DNA of 64,000 nt from Thunnus maccoyii (Eukaryota; Chordata; Actinopteri; Scombriformes; Scombridae), in contig NC_056543.1 in the NCBI RefSeq assembly GCF_910596095.1, forward strand, positions 26,174,542-26,238,541. Reading direction: 5' to 3'. The position numbers and the translations under genes are program-made. Below are positions 50,121 to 62,030 of the stretch, piece after piece (the first letter of the stretch is position 1; every line of letters begins with the position of its first letter). Below the pieces are notes generated by a model. The model was not told where the DNA came from. It saw nothing but the letters and a program-made list of their open reading frames with translations, and ran no database searches.

Positions 50121-50739
50121 TAGCTGGTCGAGTTTGAGTTAATTCTAACTACTTATTATACTGTTGGTAATTTAATATTTAATATTGCATCATAAATTGA
50201 TAAAATGATCACATATTTTGTATGTTGGGGCAGGACTATCTACCCTGTTACCATAGAAACACCTGACTAGAGATCTAATGACTAATGTCTAAGTGTTTGT
50301 GGCTAGCCCAGCTGTTGGTTGTCTGTATGCTAAATCTGTAAAAGTAGCCACTGGCCGCTCGCAAAAATCACTTCTCAGATTCTCAGATTCGATTCACATC
50401 GATCAATACTCAGTGTATCAGCAAGGGACACCTGCAAGATCATGATTTCGTCCCTGCACATTTTTAAATCAATTAAAAAAACCATACGTCCATATTCAAA
50501 ACTACCTAAATTACTATAGCATTAGTAGCACTGCTAGTCATATTTTTCAACATATACAGCTTATTTCATCTACAGCACTAACAACAACTCTCTTAACTTT
50601 CTGCAAGTCTTTGTTGTCAGCATTAACTTGGTAGCTAGACATGTAATTTACTATACTATATAATTGTATTTTTTTTAATATATATCTACTTTATCATGCC
50701 TACTCCGTGTATATAACACAGTATGAATAAGTATTATTT
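50121..50739. other. Junction between hAT fragment and ISL2EU-like element
   Basis: No coding sequence recognised. It could hold the decayed 5' end of the ISL2EU-like element (THAP exon expected here) or the 3' end of the hAT element. Confidence 0.35.
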
Positions 50740-51770
50740 TCTTCTTTCAGACATGCAGACAGGAGGCCCAGTGACAGTTCTAGAGAGTGCAGCTGCCATT
50801 TTACAGAGGGACTTGAGAGGGGTCCAATAAGGTTTCCTGTGTGGGAAGAGTCCACCTGTGCAGAGCAATCTGCCCGTGGAGAAGAGTCTGGCTGTAGGGG
50901 GCAATCTGCCTGTGGAAGGGAGTCTGCCTATGGAGGAAAGTGGGCCTGTTGACAGTGTGCTGACCCCCAAATGTCTAGGTTTCAGGTACTCGAGGTTCAA
51001 CCCTAAATGAAAAGGTACTTAGGATGGAAACTGGCCTCCCAGACAGAAGCATCTTCAACATCTTCTTTGGCTATATGAAACGATTTAAAGAGTCCATCGT
51101 TTATTATGCTGACTGGAAGGTATAATCTCTGTCACTTGATGACTAGATCTTCATGACTCTCATGAAGCTCTTTCATAACTACACCAACTTGCATCTTGCT
51201 CAGCTCTTCCAGTGTAGCTCCACTTGTGTGACAAATTTAGTACTTATATTCATCCATGTTCTCCATGAGTTATGGTTCAAGGACATCATGACCACTGTGC
51301 CAAGTTGGGAGAAAAATCTGTCAAGCTTACAGTCTTCATTCCAGATGTATCGCAACTGCAGGATGGTCATACATTGCACAGCAGTTAAAATTGCTACTTC
51401 AGCCTCCATGGACCTTCAGAAGCACACCTACTCCTCATACAGAGGCATGCATTCATTTAAAATCTTGCAAGGTGTGGTGACAAACGCTGTGATAACATAC
51501 TGCAGCAAACTGGATCAGTCTCTGACAAGGACATCGTGGCTAAGAGTGGAATCCTGGAGGTCTTCAAGTCAGGTGATCTTATACTTGCTGATGAAGGATT
51601 TCTAATCCAAGACATTATGCCAGAAGGAGTCAGTGTGAACATCCCACTGTTTTTGCATCATGGCACGTTCACAAAGAGTGAGATTAAACATACTAAAGAT
51701 GTTGCACAGACAGTGTTTGATAACAGTGTAAGATTCATGATATATCAATATGTTTGTTCTTAATTTACTT
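50740..51770 (+). mobile_element. ISL2EU-like element: transposase part (DDE_4, decayed)
   Basis: Pieces of a DDE_Tnp_4 transposase: VLRMETGLPDRSIFNIFFGY at about 51012, then MTLMKLFHNYTNLHLAQLF (51153-51605) with AVKIATSASMDLQKHTYSSY and GMHSFKIL, then LILADEGFLIQDIMPEGV (51536-51763). In relatives the first catalytic Asp is in VIDCT; here it reads VIHCT, so the site is lost. Frames shift near 51.0, 51.1 and 51.5 kb, and the THAP-type N-terminus and the C-terminus are not found. Together with the opposed nuclease gene at 52.5-54.3 kb this matches the two-gene layout of ISL2EU transposons. Confidence 0.7.
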
Positions 51771-52476
51771 GTTCTTTTCTGTCTTTTGACCTTTGGAGAG
51801 TTTTGAGGCTATATGGATGTTGCTTTAGATTTATTGGCATTGTTAAAGCTTTTGTGTCCATTTTGTATTTAATGCTATTTTCTGGCAGGTGACACATATG
51901 CTTTGTGTTAATTCAAGGTGCTCATCAGCCAGACCAGTCTTTGTGGTCCTCTGATTGAATGATTGAGGTAGCTCTAATGTTTATATATATGTAAGTGTTG
52001 TGATGCTGCCCATATACCTGTAATAAATTTCAGCAGTAAGCGAGACATTGTGCAGGAGTTCTTTTCATTGTTTTCAGATTGCATTACATTTCAAATAACG
52101 CACGTGTGAGGGTGTGGTGTTATGTGATTGGCTTTCAGCAGACTGTAAAATAAAGAGTTACACAGTAACAAATTGCATTCCTTTTTATACCTTAATGAAA
52201 TGATCACCATTGTTTTGATTTCCTTTAATGTTTTGGATCATTGGCTTCCCTGTTAGCAGGCACTGACAGGTGGCATGGCGAGAACTCTGATCGATTGCCT
52301 CCCAAAAAATAAATAAAAAAATTAAATAAAGTAACAAATATAACCATTAGAACAGCTGTAGAACAAATAAATTGAACAATGTAGTTATCCTCAAGGATGT
52401 AAAAAGGTGAACTGATCTCAGAAATGATTAACTATTATTAACGATTTACAAGCAATGTTTTAGTCCATTGACAGTT

Positions 52477-54307
52477 CTACACAAGCTGTGGAGGCATGTG
52501 ATCCTTGTAGAAGGACTCCAAGATCCCCACATTAGGCTGCCAGAAGTCATCACGGGAGATGGGTATGATCACACACTGCTTGGGTGTCCAGATGGTGAAA
52601 CAGTAGGTGGTCTTCCCAGACATGTGAAGCTGCCCCTGTTCTTGGTGCCAGTAGTGGTGATCATCCTTCTGGTGGAAGGCGCCACCTTCCTTCTGATGAA
52701 GGTACAAGGACTTATCCTGCACTGCTTCCTCAATAGTATGGTCCCCCCACTGGAATGGGTACTTCACCTCAATGATGTCTGTCTCTCCAGCCAGACCATC
52801 TGGGGAGGCACCCAGGACCCAAGAGTCAGCCAGCCACAAACCAGACCCTCTGACCTTCATGCCGGTGGCATCTTCAAATGCATTGATCCATTCCTGCTCG
52901 TTAGCTATATCCCACTGTAGAGCCAGTACTCCTTGCAGGTCCTGATTCCCACAGAGCTTGGAAATGAGGGGGCGCTTCACCATCAGCACACTTCCAAAGT
53001 GGCTTGCCGTCGGCCGACCTTTCCTCAGAACATGCCAGAGATGATTGTCCTTCTGCCCCACTGTCAATGTCTGGATGGCCATTATCTGCCTCACTGACAT
53101 CCTCATAGCTGCAAGGATGCCATGACTGCCCAGGTGTTTGTGGGGGGCAATGATACAGTCAGTGGTGAGTTGAAGCAGAGGTCCCTGCTGGGTTTTAGGC
53201 TCGGGAGTGAGCATCCAGGAAATCCCAGTAAACCGGAATTGACTGAGCAGCCACTGGGGTTGGTGCACGGGTCAGAGGCTTGTACTCCCACACTCCTCCA
53301 CTGCCTTAACCTTGTCTGATGGCACCTTGGGCTTTTTCCACTGGCACTCAACATCTGTGGAGCTGAGGTTGTGGATGGCCCAGATCATCAAAGCAGCAGG
53401 TTGGCTGCACTTGTACTCCCCATGGGGACACTCACAGGAGGTAGAGTTGATGACTCCAGAGTCACCAGTGTAAACCTGTAAAGAGGAAAAGAAATACTCA
53501 TATATATAGATTTTTAAAAAATCCCACTCACAGCCTATTTAACACAATGAATAGCATTCGATGTGATTGGACTTACATAAGAATACAATAATCATTACAT
53601 AATCAATAAATTTTACATACCTCGAGTTGCCTCCTGATTGAAAGGACAATATATCCAAAGTGATCTTATTTATGTATGTAGTGTGAACATGAATATTGGG
53701 AAGGGGCATACTGTTCTTCCTAATTACTTCTCTTATTGTTTATATTATACCATTATAATAGTATACTATAATAGTTTTCATACTATTTATACTATTCTTA
53801 TTTTTCACTCACTTTTTTAAACACCTAAATTAGCTAGCTTAACGTTAGCTATCTGCTCTTACACCATTTCATCTTTTTCAGCTCATTTAATCTAATGCTC
53901 ACTAAATTTAGTTATAGTGCTCTATTTTTTAATTAATTAAATTAATTGATTAAATTTTAACTGTATTTTTTATATTCACTTTGACATGATAACAACATGA
54001 TTGGTCCAACATGTAGTTTCATGTAGAGTAATGTTAGCTAAAGTTAGCTACCAAACTAGTCAGTCTGCAAAACTCACCACAACCCTTTATGACTTGTCTT
54101 TCATACTGGCCCTGACAGAACCCACAAGCTGGCCCTCAGAAACACTACACTCCAGTACATGGCCTGACTTGAAGTGATTTTCACCTCTTTGGACATTCTT
54201 GTTCTCATCTCTAAAAAAAAAGGCAGCATGTCACAGGGAAATCATGGTGGTAAATGTAACATAAATAATCGTACAGTTCAGTGCTAGCAGTACTCACTAG
54301 CCGACAT
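52477..54307 (-). mobile_element. ISL2EU-like element: YqaJ-type exonuclease gene (multi-exon, decayed)
   Basis: Exons on the - strand: 54307-54294 (MSASE start), about 54215-54075 and 53476-52477. Exon 2 reads RGENHFKSGHVLECSVSEGQ. Exon 3 begins VYTGDSGVINSTSCECPHGE with a SWIM-like CxCPxGxYKC (the usual following His is Gln). It then has LTPEPKTQQGP and the YqaJ nuclease core with GASPDGLAG, IIEVKYPF and SLYLHQKEGGAFH. The catalytic Asp, Glu and Lys of the nuclease core are all present, but in-frame stops in exon 2 and near 53.27 kb break the protein. Known biology: ISL2EU elements pair a DDE transposase with this nuclease, convergently as here. No terminal inverted repeats could be assigned. 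Confidence 0.75.
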
Positions 54308-56335
54308 GATGTTTGCAGTTTTCACAAATAAAACAAATAAAACGTTTTTCTTAAAACACAGTTGATATCATACGGAGTTGTGGCTTCGACAGGTGCATAT
54401 ACCATTGTTTCACAATGTCATAGCTCGTGGTAAGTCTACCTTTGATGGTTACAACATTATGCAGTTACCATGCTTAGCTCTTAGCTTCGACATGATGCTA
54501 ATGGGTCCAAAAAACCCCAACATTTTCAGCAAATATTAATGCATAGTTACCTTTTATGTCATAAATAAACAAAAATTAAAAAACCATAAGAGTTCTGAAG
54601 TCTCAGATTCTTTTTACAAGGTCTCAGACCTTAATCAGCTCGTTAGGCCTGAGGCATGTCAACAATTGTCATTACGGAATGTCAGCTGGTGCCAAGTTTT
54701 AAAGCTTTGCAAATACTCTGACTCTTCAAACATTGTGCAAACACTCAGCAAGCATGGCTTCCTCTAAGCAGCTCTGTAACCCTGTTTTCATCCCGTTTAT
54801 AGGGCCATGGTACAAGATTTGATGCAATTTAGTGCAAAGGCAGGTTAGGGTTAGGGAAGGGCATTGTGTTGCAAGTGGACTTGGCATGTTCATCTACTGT
54901 TTTGGATTGTCTGCCATGGCTGGGCGTCATTCCATTTCAAATTGCTACCGGTTGGCCGCAATCACGACTATCTGAATCCAAACGCCACTGTCTCTGTGAT
55001 AAGGGGGAGAGGGGCATTCCATGGGGGGGACTCCATAAACACACACAAAATCTTAATAAGTTTGGAATAAATTCAGTAATTAAAAATAAATTGTAGATAT
55101 AACAGTAAATAAAAGTTTTGTAACAGGTAACAAAGTGGACTGTCTTTGTCTCCATGGCAATGGTGGCTGAGGATCATGGGTAATGTAGCCTTCTGCTATC
55201 CAAAACTGACAAAAACACTTGATTTTGGAGAAATAATTAAAATGGATGGCCATAACATTAACCTATCATATTGTAGAGTTATCAAGGACACGTTAGTGTT
55301 TTTGTGTTGAGAAATGTTGAGGATATCATTAAAATAAAACCTTAATAAGGGAACTGACAGTGAAGAAAATACTTCCCAGCAGCAGATCCTCTGGTCCGCC
55401 CACCAGAGGAAATAAATAAGCACAGCTTTATACTGCTCTGAGTCAGGCAGGCATGAAAGATACTTCCAATTGAAATACATTAGTTTGAAAGTTGTGCTGA
55501 GTGTCATGAAAAAAATGGAAAATTTGTGTCCACGAACACGAATCTATAGATTAAATAAGATTTCATGAACTGCCATGATACTGGGTTGTGCAATTTAACA
55601 CTCATCTCTAACCAAATGCTGAAATATGAATTAGTTGAAATCTGCTTTTCTAGATAGCAGATAGCTGAGTAATGACAAATTCAGCACAATTTGGGTAAAA
55701 TTAGGACAAATTTCTCATCACCATCTGGTCTCTACTTCGAAGGTAATACAGACAGGTTTGCAAAATGGGAAAGAAAAGTAAAAATATACTCTCAAAGTAT
55801 ATTAAATATTTTCTAAGGTTAAATATGACATTATAACTTTTAACCACCCAGAATGTGAAGGTGATGAGGGAGATTTCCAGGCTAAAAGAATTCCTTTGTT
55901 GGGCCAAAAGAGTTCTGAATGCAATAACATCCCTTTGTTTAGTATTCAAAGATAAGAAAGAAAGATAAGAGCAAATTATTTGGTACTCCAAAGATGGCAA
56001 TTTGTGGACTTGGTTAACAGGGACCCCTAAGACATCTGAAGGGTGTTGAAAACCAAAGACCAATAATTTTGAAGTGCAGAGCATGACCAAAACATATCAG
56101 TCAGTGAGTGAAAGCAACAGTCACACCGTGGATCTGAGCCTGGGAAATCTCAGCTAGCCTGGATTTACTAAAAAGAATTCTATGTAAAACCTTAAATTGA
56201 ATGGGTTCTCAGCTAGTATATGATGAGGGGGAGTTGACCTGTTTTAATGTGTCGACCCTAATAAATTGATAAAATTAATTACCATGACACCAGAATTTAG
56301 AAAGTTAGATCATTTATTTGAGTCAAAATGTACAA
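54308..56335. other. Intergenic between the ISL2EU-like element and crystallin gene 12
   Basis: About 2 kb. The 54308-54620 part probably still belongs to the transposon flank. GGTTAGGGTTAGGGAAGG at about 54845 is a short telomere-like motif common in fish repeats. No gene seen. Confidence 0.4.
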
Positions 56336-57057
56336 TTAGCACATATCCATGATACGCCTCATGCTCATGAACTTGGTGCCACTCATGCCCATGTCCCTGA
56401 AGCTCCTGTACTCGCCGGGCTTCACGTACATCATCTTGCCTCTGTAGTGGGGCTGCTCGTACATCAGCCAGTGGCCTTCCATCACATGGCAGGACTGGCA
56501 GTCATTCATGCGGAAGCGGTCCTGGATGGAGTCACAGTCATCCACCAGCTCATGCATCTGACCACTGAAGTTCTCCCTCTCGTAGATCCTCATCCTGAAC
56601 TGGCCTCTGTGCTGTTTTTAAAAAACAAGACCAAAAAATAATTGATTTGATAAAAACGTTAAGCTTCTTTCCAGAGTCGTACTGTTGCTGTGTTTTATAC
56701 TTACCATGGGGATCATACGGCAAGACCTGATACCACCGCTCATTCCCATCATGCTCATGTAGTCAGCGTACTCGCCCCTCCTCATGAAAAACTGGTTTCC
56801 CATGAAGTTGGGGCGGTCGTAGACCATGAAGCAGCCACTCTCCACCCTGCAGGACTGGCACCTGCTCAGGTAGGAGGTCAGCTCAGCACAGTCGCTCATG
56901 CACTCATAGGAGCGGCCCTGGAAGTTCCTCTCCTCGTAGAAGATGATCTGAAAAAATATTGAAGGGTTTTAGATACCAAATTCATATTTACACAGTCCTA
57001 TTACATATTTGTAGGCAAATGAATGCTGATTTAATAATTTAGACCTACCTTGCCCAT
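56336..57057 (-). CDS. crygm2: Gamma-crystallin M gene 12 (Met-rich)
   Basis: Exons 57057-57049 (MGK), 56947-56705 and 56611-56336 encode 175 residues. N-domain: [40 protein letters not shown] and [17 protein letters not shown]-domain: [19 protein letters not shown] and [18 protein letters not shown], ending [14 protein letters not shown]. Unlike most - strand relatives it has no in-frame ATG two codons upstream, so it starts MGK rather than [15 protein letters not shown] is shared only with gene 13 ([10 protein letters not shown]), while SGGIRS matches gene 9 (SSGIRS). One tryptophan. The - strand AATAAA is at 56313-56318. Confidence 0.93.
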
Positions 57058-57132
57058 GTTGATTGCGGTGGTTTCCCAGGTCTCTCAGAGAACTGTTTTT
57101 GAACTGATGCCCTGCCTGTGTGAACATGTCAC

Positions 57133-57196
57133 ATTTATACCTGGCCAGAGACAAAGACTGTTGGCCCCTCTATTGTTGAAAGTCCTGACCCAGCAA
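57133..57196 (-). promoter_or_regulatory. Promoter of gamma-crystallin M gene 12
   Basis: On the - strand: TTGCTGGGTCAGG (57184-57196), CAACAAT (57172-57178) and TATAAAT (57133-57139). Maf-like motif to TATA is 44 bp. Confidence 0.7.
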
Positions 57197-58104
57197 CCTA
57201 CTATAGAAGCCTATAGAGTTTTTGAGTTGCTTACCCATATACCAACAGGGTCACAACCTCCAAACAGAATTTTCCTTTGACAGCTTTTTCAAAAAATGGT
57301 TTAGGGATGTAATTGGTTATATATGAGTATTATATTACAGTATATAAATCATTGACTCGATTGAATTGAAACACTAGGAGCCAAGGAGCTAATATTTTAT
57401 CAAAGCAAAATATTCAGTGGACAATAGGGTTCTCAAACAAACAATAGCCATTTGTAGTCATTTGTGATTATGCACATACATTATATCCCTTCTCAAATAG
57501 ATGTATTAACACCTTTGATTTTGGAACAAAGGCTGGTAGTATCAAATGTTAAATGCTGTACTAGTAGTTGACATTACCACATTGCCCTTGTAGACTTAGT
57601 TTCAGTGCGGGAAGTTGGTAGATTTTTTCAGATGGGAGTCCTGGTTATGATTATGGGTTGGGATTACTATCACTCTAGGATTTACATCTATATAAAACAG
57701 TGTAACAAAGTGATTTGCAGGATAGATCAGGTACTTCACAATCCTAATATAATTTATCCTAGATGATGTTGGATGCTTGACACAAATTATTTAGAATATT
57801 TTGTATTTCAAATCAACAATACCTTATTTGTTAACTTGATTTCCCAGAATTTAAAACATTAGTATTGGTCTTGGTTTAAAAATATTGAGGTGCTATAATA
57901 AAGTCAAATTTATGTTTCTGAAGGAAGTTTTTAAAGCTATTAGAGTGAACCTTCAAATCATTTCAGCCAGACAACAAAAGATGTTCTGCTACAGACACAT
58001 TACATACTCTGCTCTCTGCATGCATACCCAACACACCCTTTGCAATAAGGTGGTGAATTTAAAGCTGAAATGTTTAGTTTCCATACATCACACTCAGGTC
58101 AGCC

Positions 58105-58350
58105 AGTCAAGTCAAGTCAATTTTTATTTGTATAGCGCAATATCAGAAATCACAAATTTGCATCAGGGGGCTTTACAATCTGTACAGCAATACAAGCAAT
58201 ACAACATCCCCTGACCTTAGACCCTCGATTTGAATGAGGGAAAAACTCACAAATAAGGGGGTTAGGATGGGGGGCAGAAGAGACCTCAGGAAGTACAACA
58301 GAGGAAGGATCCTTTCTCAGGACAGCAAGTCATGCAATAGATGTGTGTAG
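58105..58350 (-). mobile_element. LINE 3'-end fragment, reverse orientation
   Basis: Read on the - strand: AAGGATCCTTCCTCTGTTGT, CCTGAGGTCTCTTCTGC, TTGTAAAGCCCCCTGATGC and the tail GCGCTATACAAATAAAAATT with repeated GACTT. Related to the + strand fragment at 43.8 kb. Confidence 0.6.
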
Positions 58351-58602
58351 AGAATAGAACAAGAGAGACAAATTACAGAAATACAGCATGAAAAACAAGA
58401 TGACAAATTATAATGGATTTATAATATATATGAATTTACAATTTCATTTAACAGATGCTGATACAACACAAGCAGGGATCTAGTCATGAGAGAACAACAC
58501 AAGTAAGTGCCATAAAGCTTAAGTTTGAGTCCGATAGGATGTAGATGCCAACGGGCGGTGCACCGAGGTGATGCATAGAGTGCATAGATTGAATAGAAGC
58601 AG

Positions 58603-58606
<4 letters not shown>

Positions 58607-58678
<72 letters not shown>

Positions 58679-58735
58679 TATATATACACACACACACATA
58701 TATATACATATATATACATACATACATATGAAGAA
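58607..58735. repeat. (TA)n / (CA)n / (CATA)n microsatellite
   Basis: About 35 TA units, then ATATATATACACACACACAC and a CATA-rich end. It makes long artificial Tyr-Ile frames that are not genes. Confidence 0.95.
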
Positions 58736-58869
58736 TGTGATCAGGTCAAGGTGACAGGTCAGTGATGATTTTTGAACTTCAACAAAAATTCAGAGTAACA
58801 CTTAAAATGACTTCTACAATGTACAGTTGAGCAAACTCCCATTACTGATGCATCTCCACTTCCTACCGC

Positions 58870-59130
58870 TATGTAAAAGTGAAGCCAAAATATCTCCTTT
58901 CTGGGAGATGCCATCTTGCTTGTGTGACGTCATTTGGAGCCAGAGTCTGCGCGGTAGAGTCTGACTGCCTTACAGAGGTTTTAGAGTGGCTGTCACAGCT
59001 GTCAATCATGAGATCACACTGTTTTTTTATATTGTCAAATAACTACTTAAAAACAAACATCAGAAAAATGAGCACTTGGACATACAGTGTGATAAGAACT
59101 ACCTAAAATGACAGAAGCCATCTTTGGGAA
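58870..59130. repeat. Dispersed fish repeat
   Basis: GAAGCCAAAATATCTCC, GACGTCATTTGGAGCCAGAG and GCTGTCACAGCTGTCAATCA match from memory a common teleost interspersed element, possibly related to the repeat at 29.1 kb (GTGACGTCA, GCTGTCAATCA). Confidence 0.45.
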
Positions 59131-59284
59131 AAATTTATTTGACGTGTACATGTTTTTTGACAGTCAGTGCAGAGTTGTCAATATTCTGAACACTCTTGCT
59201 CTATCTTAGTGGTTACTGCTACTCTACTCAGTATTCCTTCATCATCACTGCTGCTGCTGTCATACAGAATTTAATCAGTTGTTT

Positions 59285-59370
59285 TTCATTTTCCTTTAAA
59301 CAGGTAAAAATTTAGTTGTGATTAAAATCTGTTTTTCAAGGGAGACCTATCAAAGAGGACAACATAAAAA
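59285..59370 (-). mobile_element. LINE 3' tail fragment (L2/CR1-like), reverse orientation
   Basis: On the - strand: TAGGTCTCCCTTGAAAAACA, GATTTTAATC and CCTGTTTAAAGGAAAATG form the same 3' tail as the + strand fragment at 32.93 kb. Confidence 0.5.
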
Positions 59371-61017
59371 CATTGTTACAACAATAAATACAATAACAAC
59401 AAACAATATGAACAGATGACAACAATCACATGCCACAAAAGAGTACACACAGTATCCTGTTTATTGACCCCTGGCACCCTGGAGGTCAGGGTTAGGGTGC
59501 AGACAATGAGTCGCAACACTCCTGCTTTGTGTCCGTTAGAGGACTGTGTTGCATGTCATTCTCCATCTCCCCTTTTTTCTTGTCGTCTCTCTGCTATCGG
59601 CTGTCTAATCTAGTGAAGATGTAAAAAGCCTTAAACTATTTTTTTTTAAAAGAACAAAAAAGGAATTTGATTGCCGTACCTCCACTCCAGCATTCACCTG
59701 TTGACTTTCATTTGTTTCCCCTCAAGGATTCGAAATTTATTGTCACTCAGTCTTTCTCTATGCACACATTCACATTTGCAGCTGAAATGCCCCACAAAGC
59801 ACTGTCACTGACTCTTACAAGACAGAATACACACTTAGGTGACAGCTTTGTGTTGCAAAACTCAACCACTTTCACTTGCATTGCTGCTTGTAGCTGGAGA
59901 GAAAGACATTTTTTCTTTTAGCATCTTTTTCATGAGACGCTTCTTGTCTTGTTAATGTCTGCATCTTTCAAACTCTGTGCCCTCAACACAGGCTTTCCCT
60001 TAATATGTTGTCTCCAAGCCCAAAATGAGATAACCTCCGATGACATCACCCTGGATACTCTTTTTTTTTTATCAGACTTGATAAAACTAATTCAACTACT
60101 GAGCTAAAATTTTACTCATCACCTCATTGCAGACAGACCTCTGCCTATTTGTACACCCATAACACAGAGACAGCACACCGTGTAACGTGTAGGGAAGAAC
60201 TTCAAAGGTGATTATTGCTTTGCACTTTTCATGTATTCTCTTTTTTTACAACCTAACTTTGTGGAAAGGAGAAGGGGAACAACAGGTTATGGAGAGTCCC
60301 ATGAGAGCACTTCATGCCTGTCAGTAGCTCAGCTTTATCTCTGGGGAACACCCCCAAATAAGGAAATGATGTCCAAATTAGGAAATGTGTGTCATGTAGC
60401 AGGTGAATGTGACTCCCCTCGTTGAGACCTGCTGATAGATGTAATAGCAGAGCAGAGGAGAGAGAGATATGTGTGCGATGTAACCAACCTACGTGCTGGT
60501 ATTTGACATGTTTTTTTTTCTTCCTGAAAACAAATCATCTTTAAAATATTTGTATGAAACAAATATTAAGAAAAAACCCACTATTTGTGCTTTGCCGAAT
60601 AACGTATTTGTTTTTCGGCACACCCTTAGTACGTACTTTACGTGATTTCTACAAAATCATACACTGATGTGATCCTAATAACTTGATCAATGCACTTAAT
60701 GAATTCAAACCACTTGCAACAGTAGCAAAACTTTCTTTAACAGAGATATTTTATAGTTTAATTCAATAATTTGAAGGAGTCACTAAGCACTTGTCCACAT
60801 ATACTGTGTGAGCACAAGAAGGTAAATTGTGAGCAGCATAAACAATTTATATGTTGGGGATTTTTGAATTCTGTTGTAAAACCAAGAAGAAATACATGTG
60901 AATGATATACCATCACATTACAAAGGCAAGGGTGTGTTATCAAAAACAACACTCTTGTATGTCTGAGAAGTTATAATTTTTATTGAATATTCTGCAGTTC
61001 TCTAACTACCACATATA

Positions 61018-61097
61018 GGGATATGCCTCATGCTCATTTACACCCACTGATGCCATTCTAATCCCCAGCTCTTCTTGTACTGTTAAGGCCTCAAAAA
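61018..61097 (-). pseudogene. Relic of a gamma-crystallin M third exon (3' end only)
   Basis: On the + strand GCCTCATGCTCAT (61026-61038), then CCAGCTC, CTTGTACT and AAGGCCTCA occur in the same order and spacing as in the terminal 75 bp of exon 3 of genes 7, 10 and 13 (complement of ..[20 protein letters not shown]..). Frames are broken. A TTTATT (AATAAA on the - strand) lies just beyond at 60979-60984. It sits about 70 bp past the stop of gene 13, so it looks like the leftover of a deleted tandem copy. Confidence 0.6.
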
Positions 61098-61167
61098 CAA
61101 CCAATTAAGCAAAAAGTCAGTATAAGAGTGTGGGGTACTTTATTCAGTAGTGGTATTTAGTGAACAT

Positions 61168-61900
61168 TCAGTTGCAAGAGTCCATGATGCGCCTCATGCT
61201 CATGAACCTCATGCCACTCATGCCCAGCTCCCTGAAGCTCCTGTACTCTCCAGGCCTCATGTACATCATCTTGCCTCTGTAGTGGGGCTGCTCGTACATC
61301 AGCCAGTGGCCGTCCATCACATGGCAGGACAGGCAGTCAGTCATGCGGTAGCGGTCCTGGATGTTGTCGCAGTCCTCCATCAGCTCATGCATCTGACCAC
61401 CGAAGTTCTCTCTCTCATAGATCCTCATCCTGTAGGTTCCTCTGTGCTGTAAATTGAAACATCAGAAAAATCAATTGGCAGAAGTCCAGACAACCATTCA
61501 AAGATGACAAAATGATTTCTAAAGAATGAACGTCCTACCATAGGGATCATACGGCAAGACCTGATGCAGTCTCTCATTCCCATCATGCTCATGTAGTCAG
61601 CATACTCGCCCCTCCTCATGAAATACTGGTTTCCCATGTAGTTGGGGCGGTCGTAGACCATGAAGCAGCCGCTCTCCACCCTGCAAGAGTGGCACCTGCT
61701 CAGGTAGGAGGTCAGCTCAGGGCAGTCACTGCTGGTCTCATAGTGGCGACCCTGGAAGTTCCTGTCCTCGTAGAAGATGATCTGAAAGGACAAAGATGCT
61801 TCATCAGGACAATTTTCAGAGTTTATTAATGTCTATAATTGGGACATTGATATTAAATAAATGTTTTGTTATATTTATTACCCACCCTGCCCATGGTCAT
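61168..61900 (-). CDS. crygm2: Gamma-crystallin M gene 13 (Met-rich)
   Basis: Exons 61900-61886 (MTMGR), 61781-61539 and 61446-61168 encode 178 residues. N-domain: [40 protein letters not shown] and [17 protein letters not shown]-domain: [37 protein letters not shown] and [10 protein letters not shown], ending [15 protein letters not shown]. The first exon ends in Arg (AGG) instead of the Lys seen in every other copy. The start of its N-domain (ETSSDC) resembles gene 7, its AELTSY-like part gene 12, and its end genes 10 and 11, a mosaic pattern. One tryptophan. The - strand AATAAA is at 61139-61144. Confidence 0.93.
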
Positions 61901-61964
61901 GATCTTTTGATTGCTTCTCAGGACTGAGTTGTGACTGCTGTGTACTCCTGATGGTGGTAACCGT

Positions 61965-62030
61965 TTTTATACTTGCTCAATGTGAAAAAAGTATGTAGGG
62001 CTTCTATTGTGCAAAACCCTGACCCAGCAA
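61965..62030 (-). promoter_or_regulatory. Promoter of gamma-crystallin M gene 13
   Basis: On the - strand: TTGCTGGGTCAGG (62018-62030), CACAAT (62006-62011) and TATAAAA (61965-61971). Maf-like motif to TATA is 46 bp. Confidence 0.7.

Larger units (their letters stand above)
57197..60960. other. Intergenic between crystallin gene 12 and the exon relic
   Basis: Contains a LINE 3' end (58105-58350), a TA/CA microsatellite (58607-58735), a dispersed repeat (58870-59130) and a LINE tail (59285-59370). No gene is seen in 59.4-60.9 kb. Confidence 0.5.

Noticed and set aside
58419-58727. Tyr-Ile repeat protein frame
   Set aside because: Pure translation of the (TA)n/(CA)n microsatellite.
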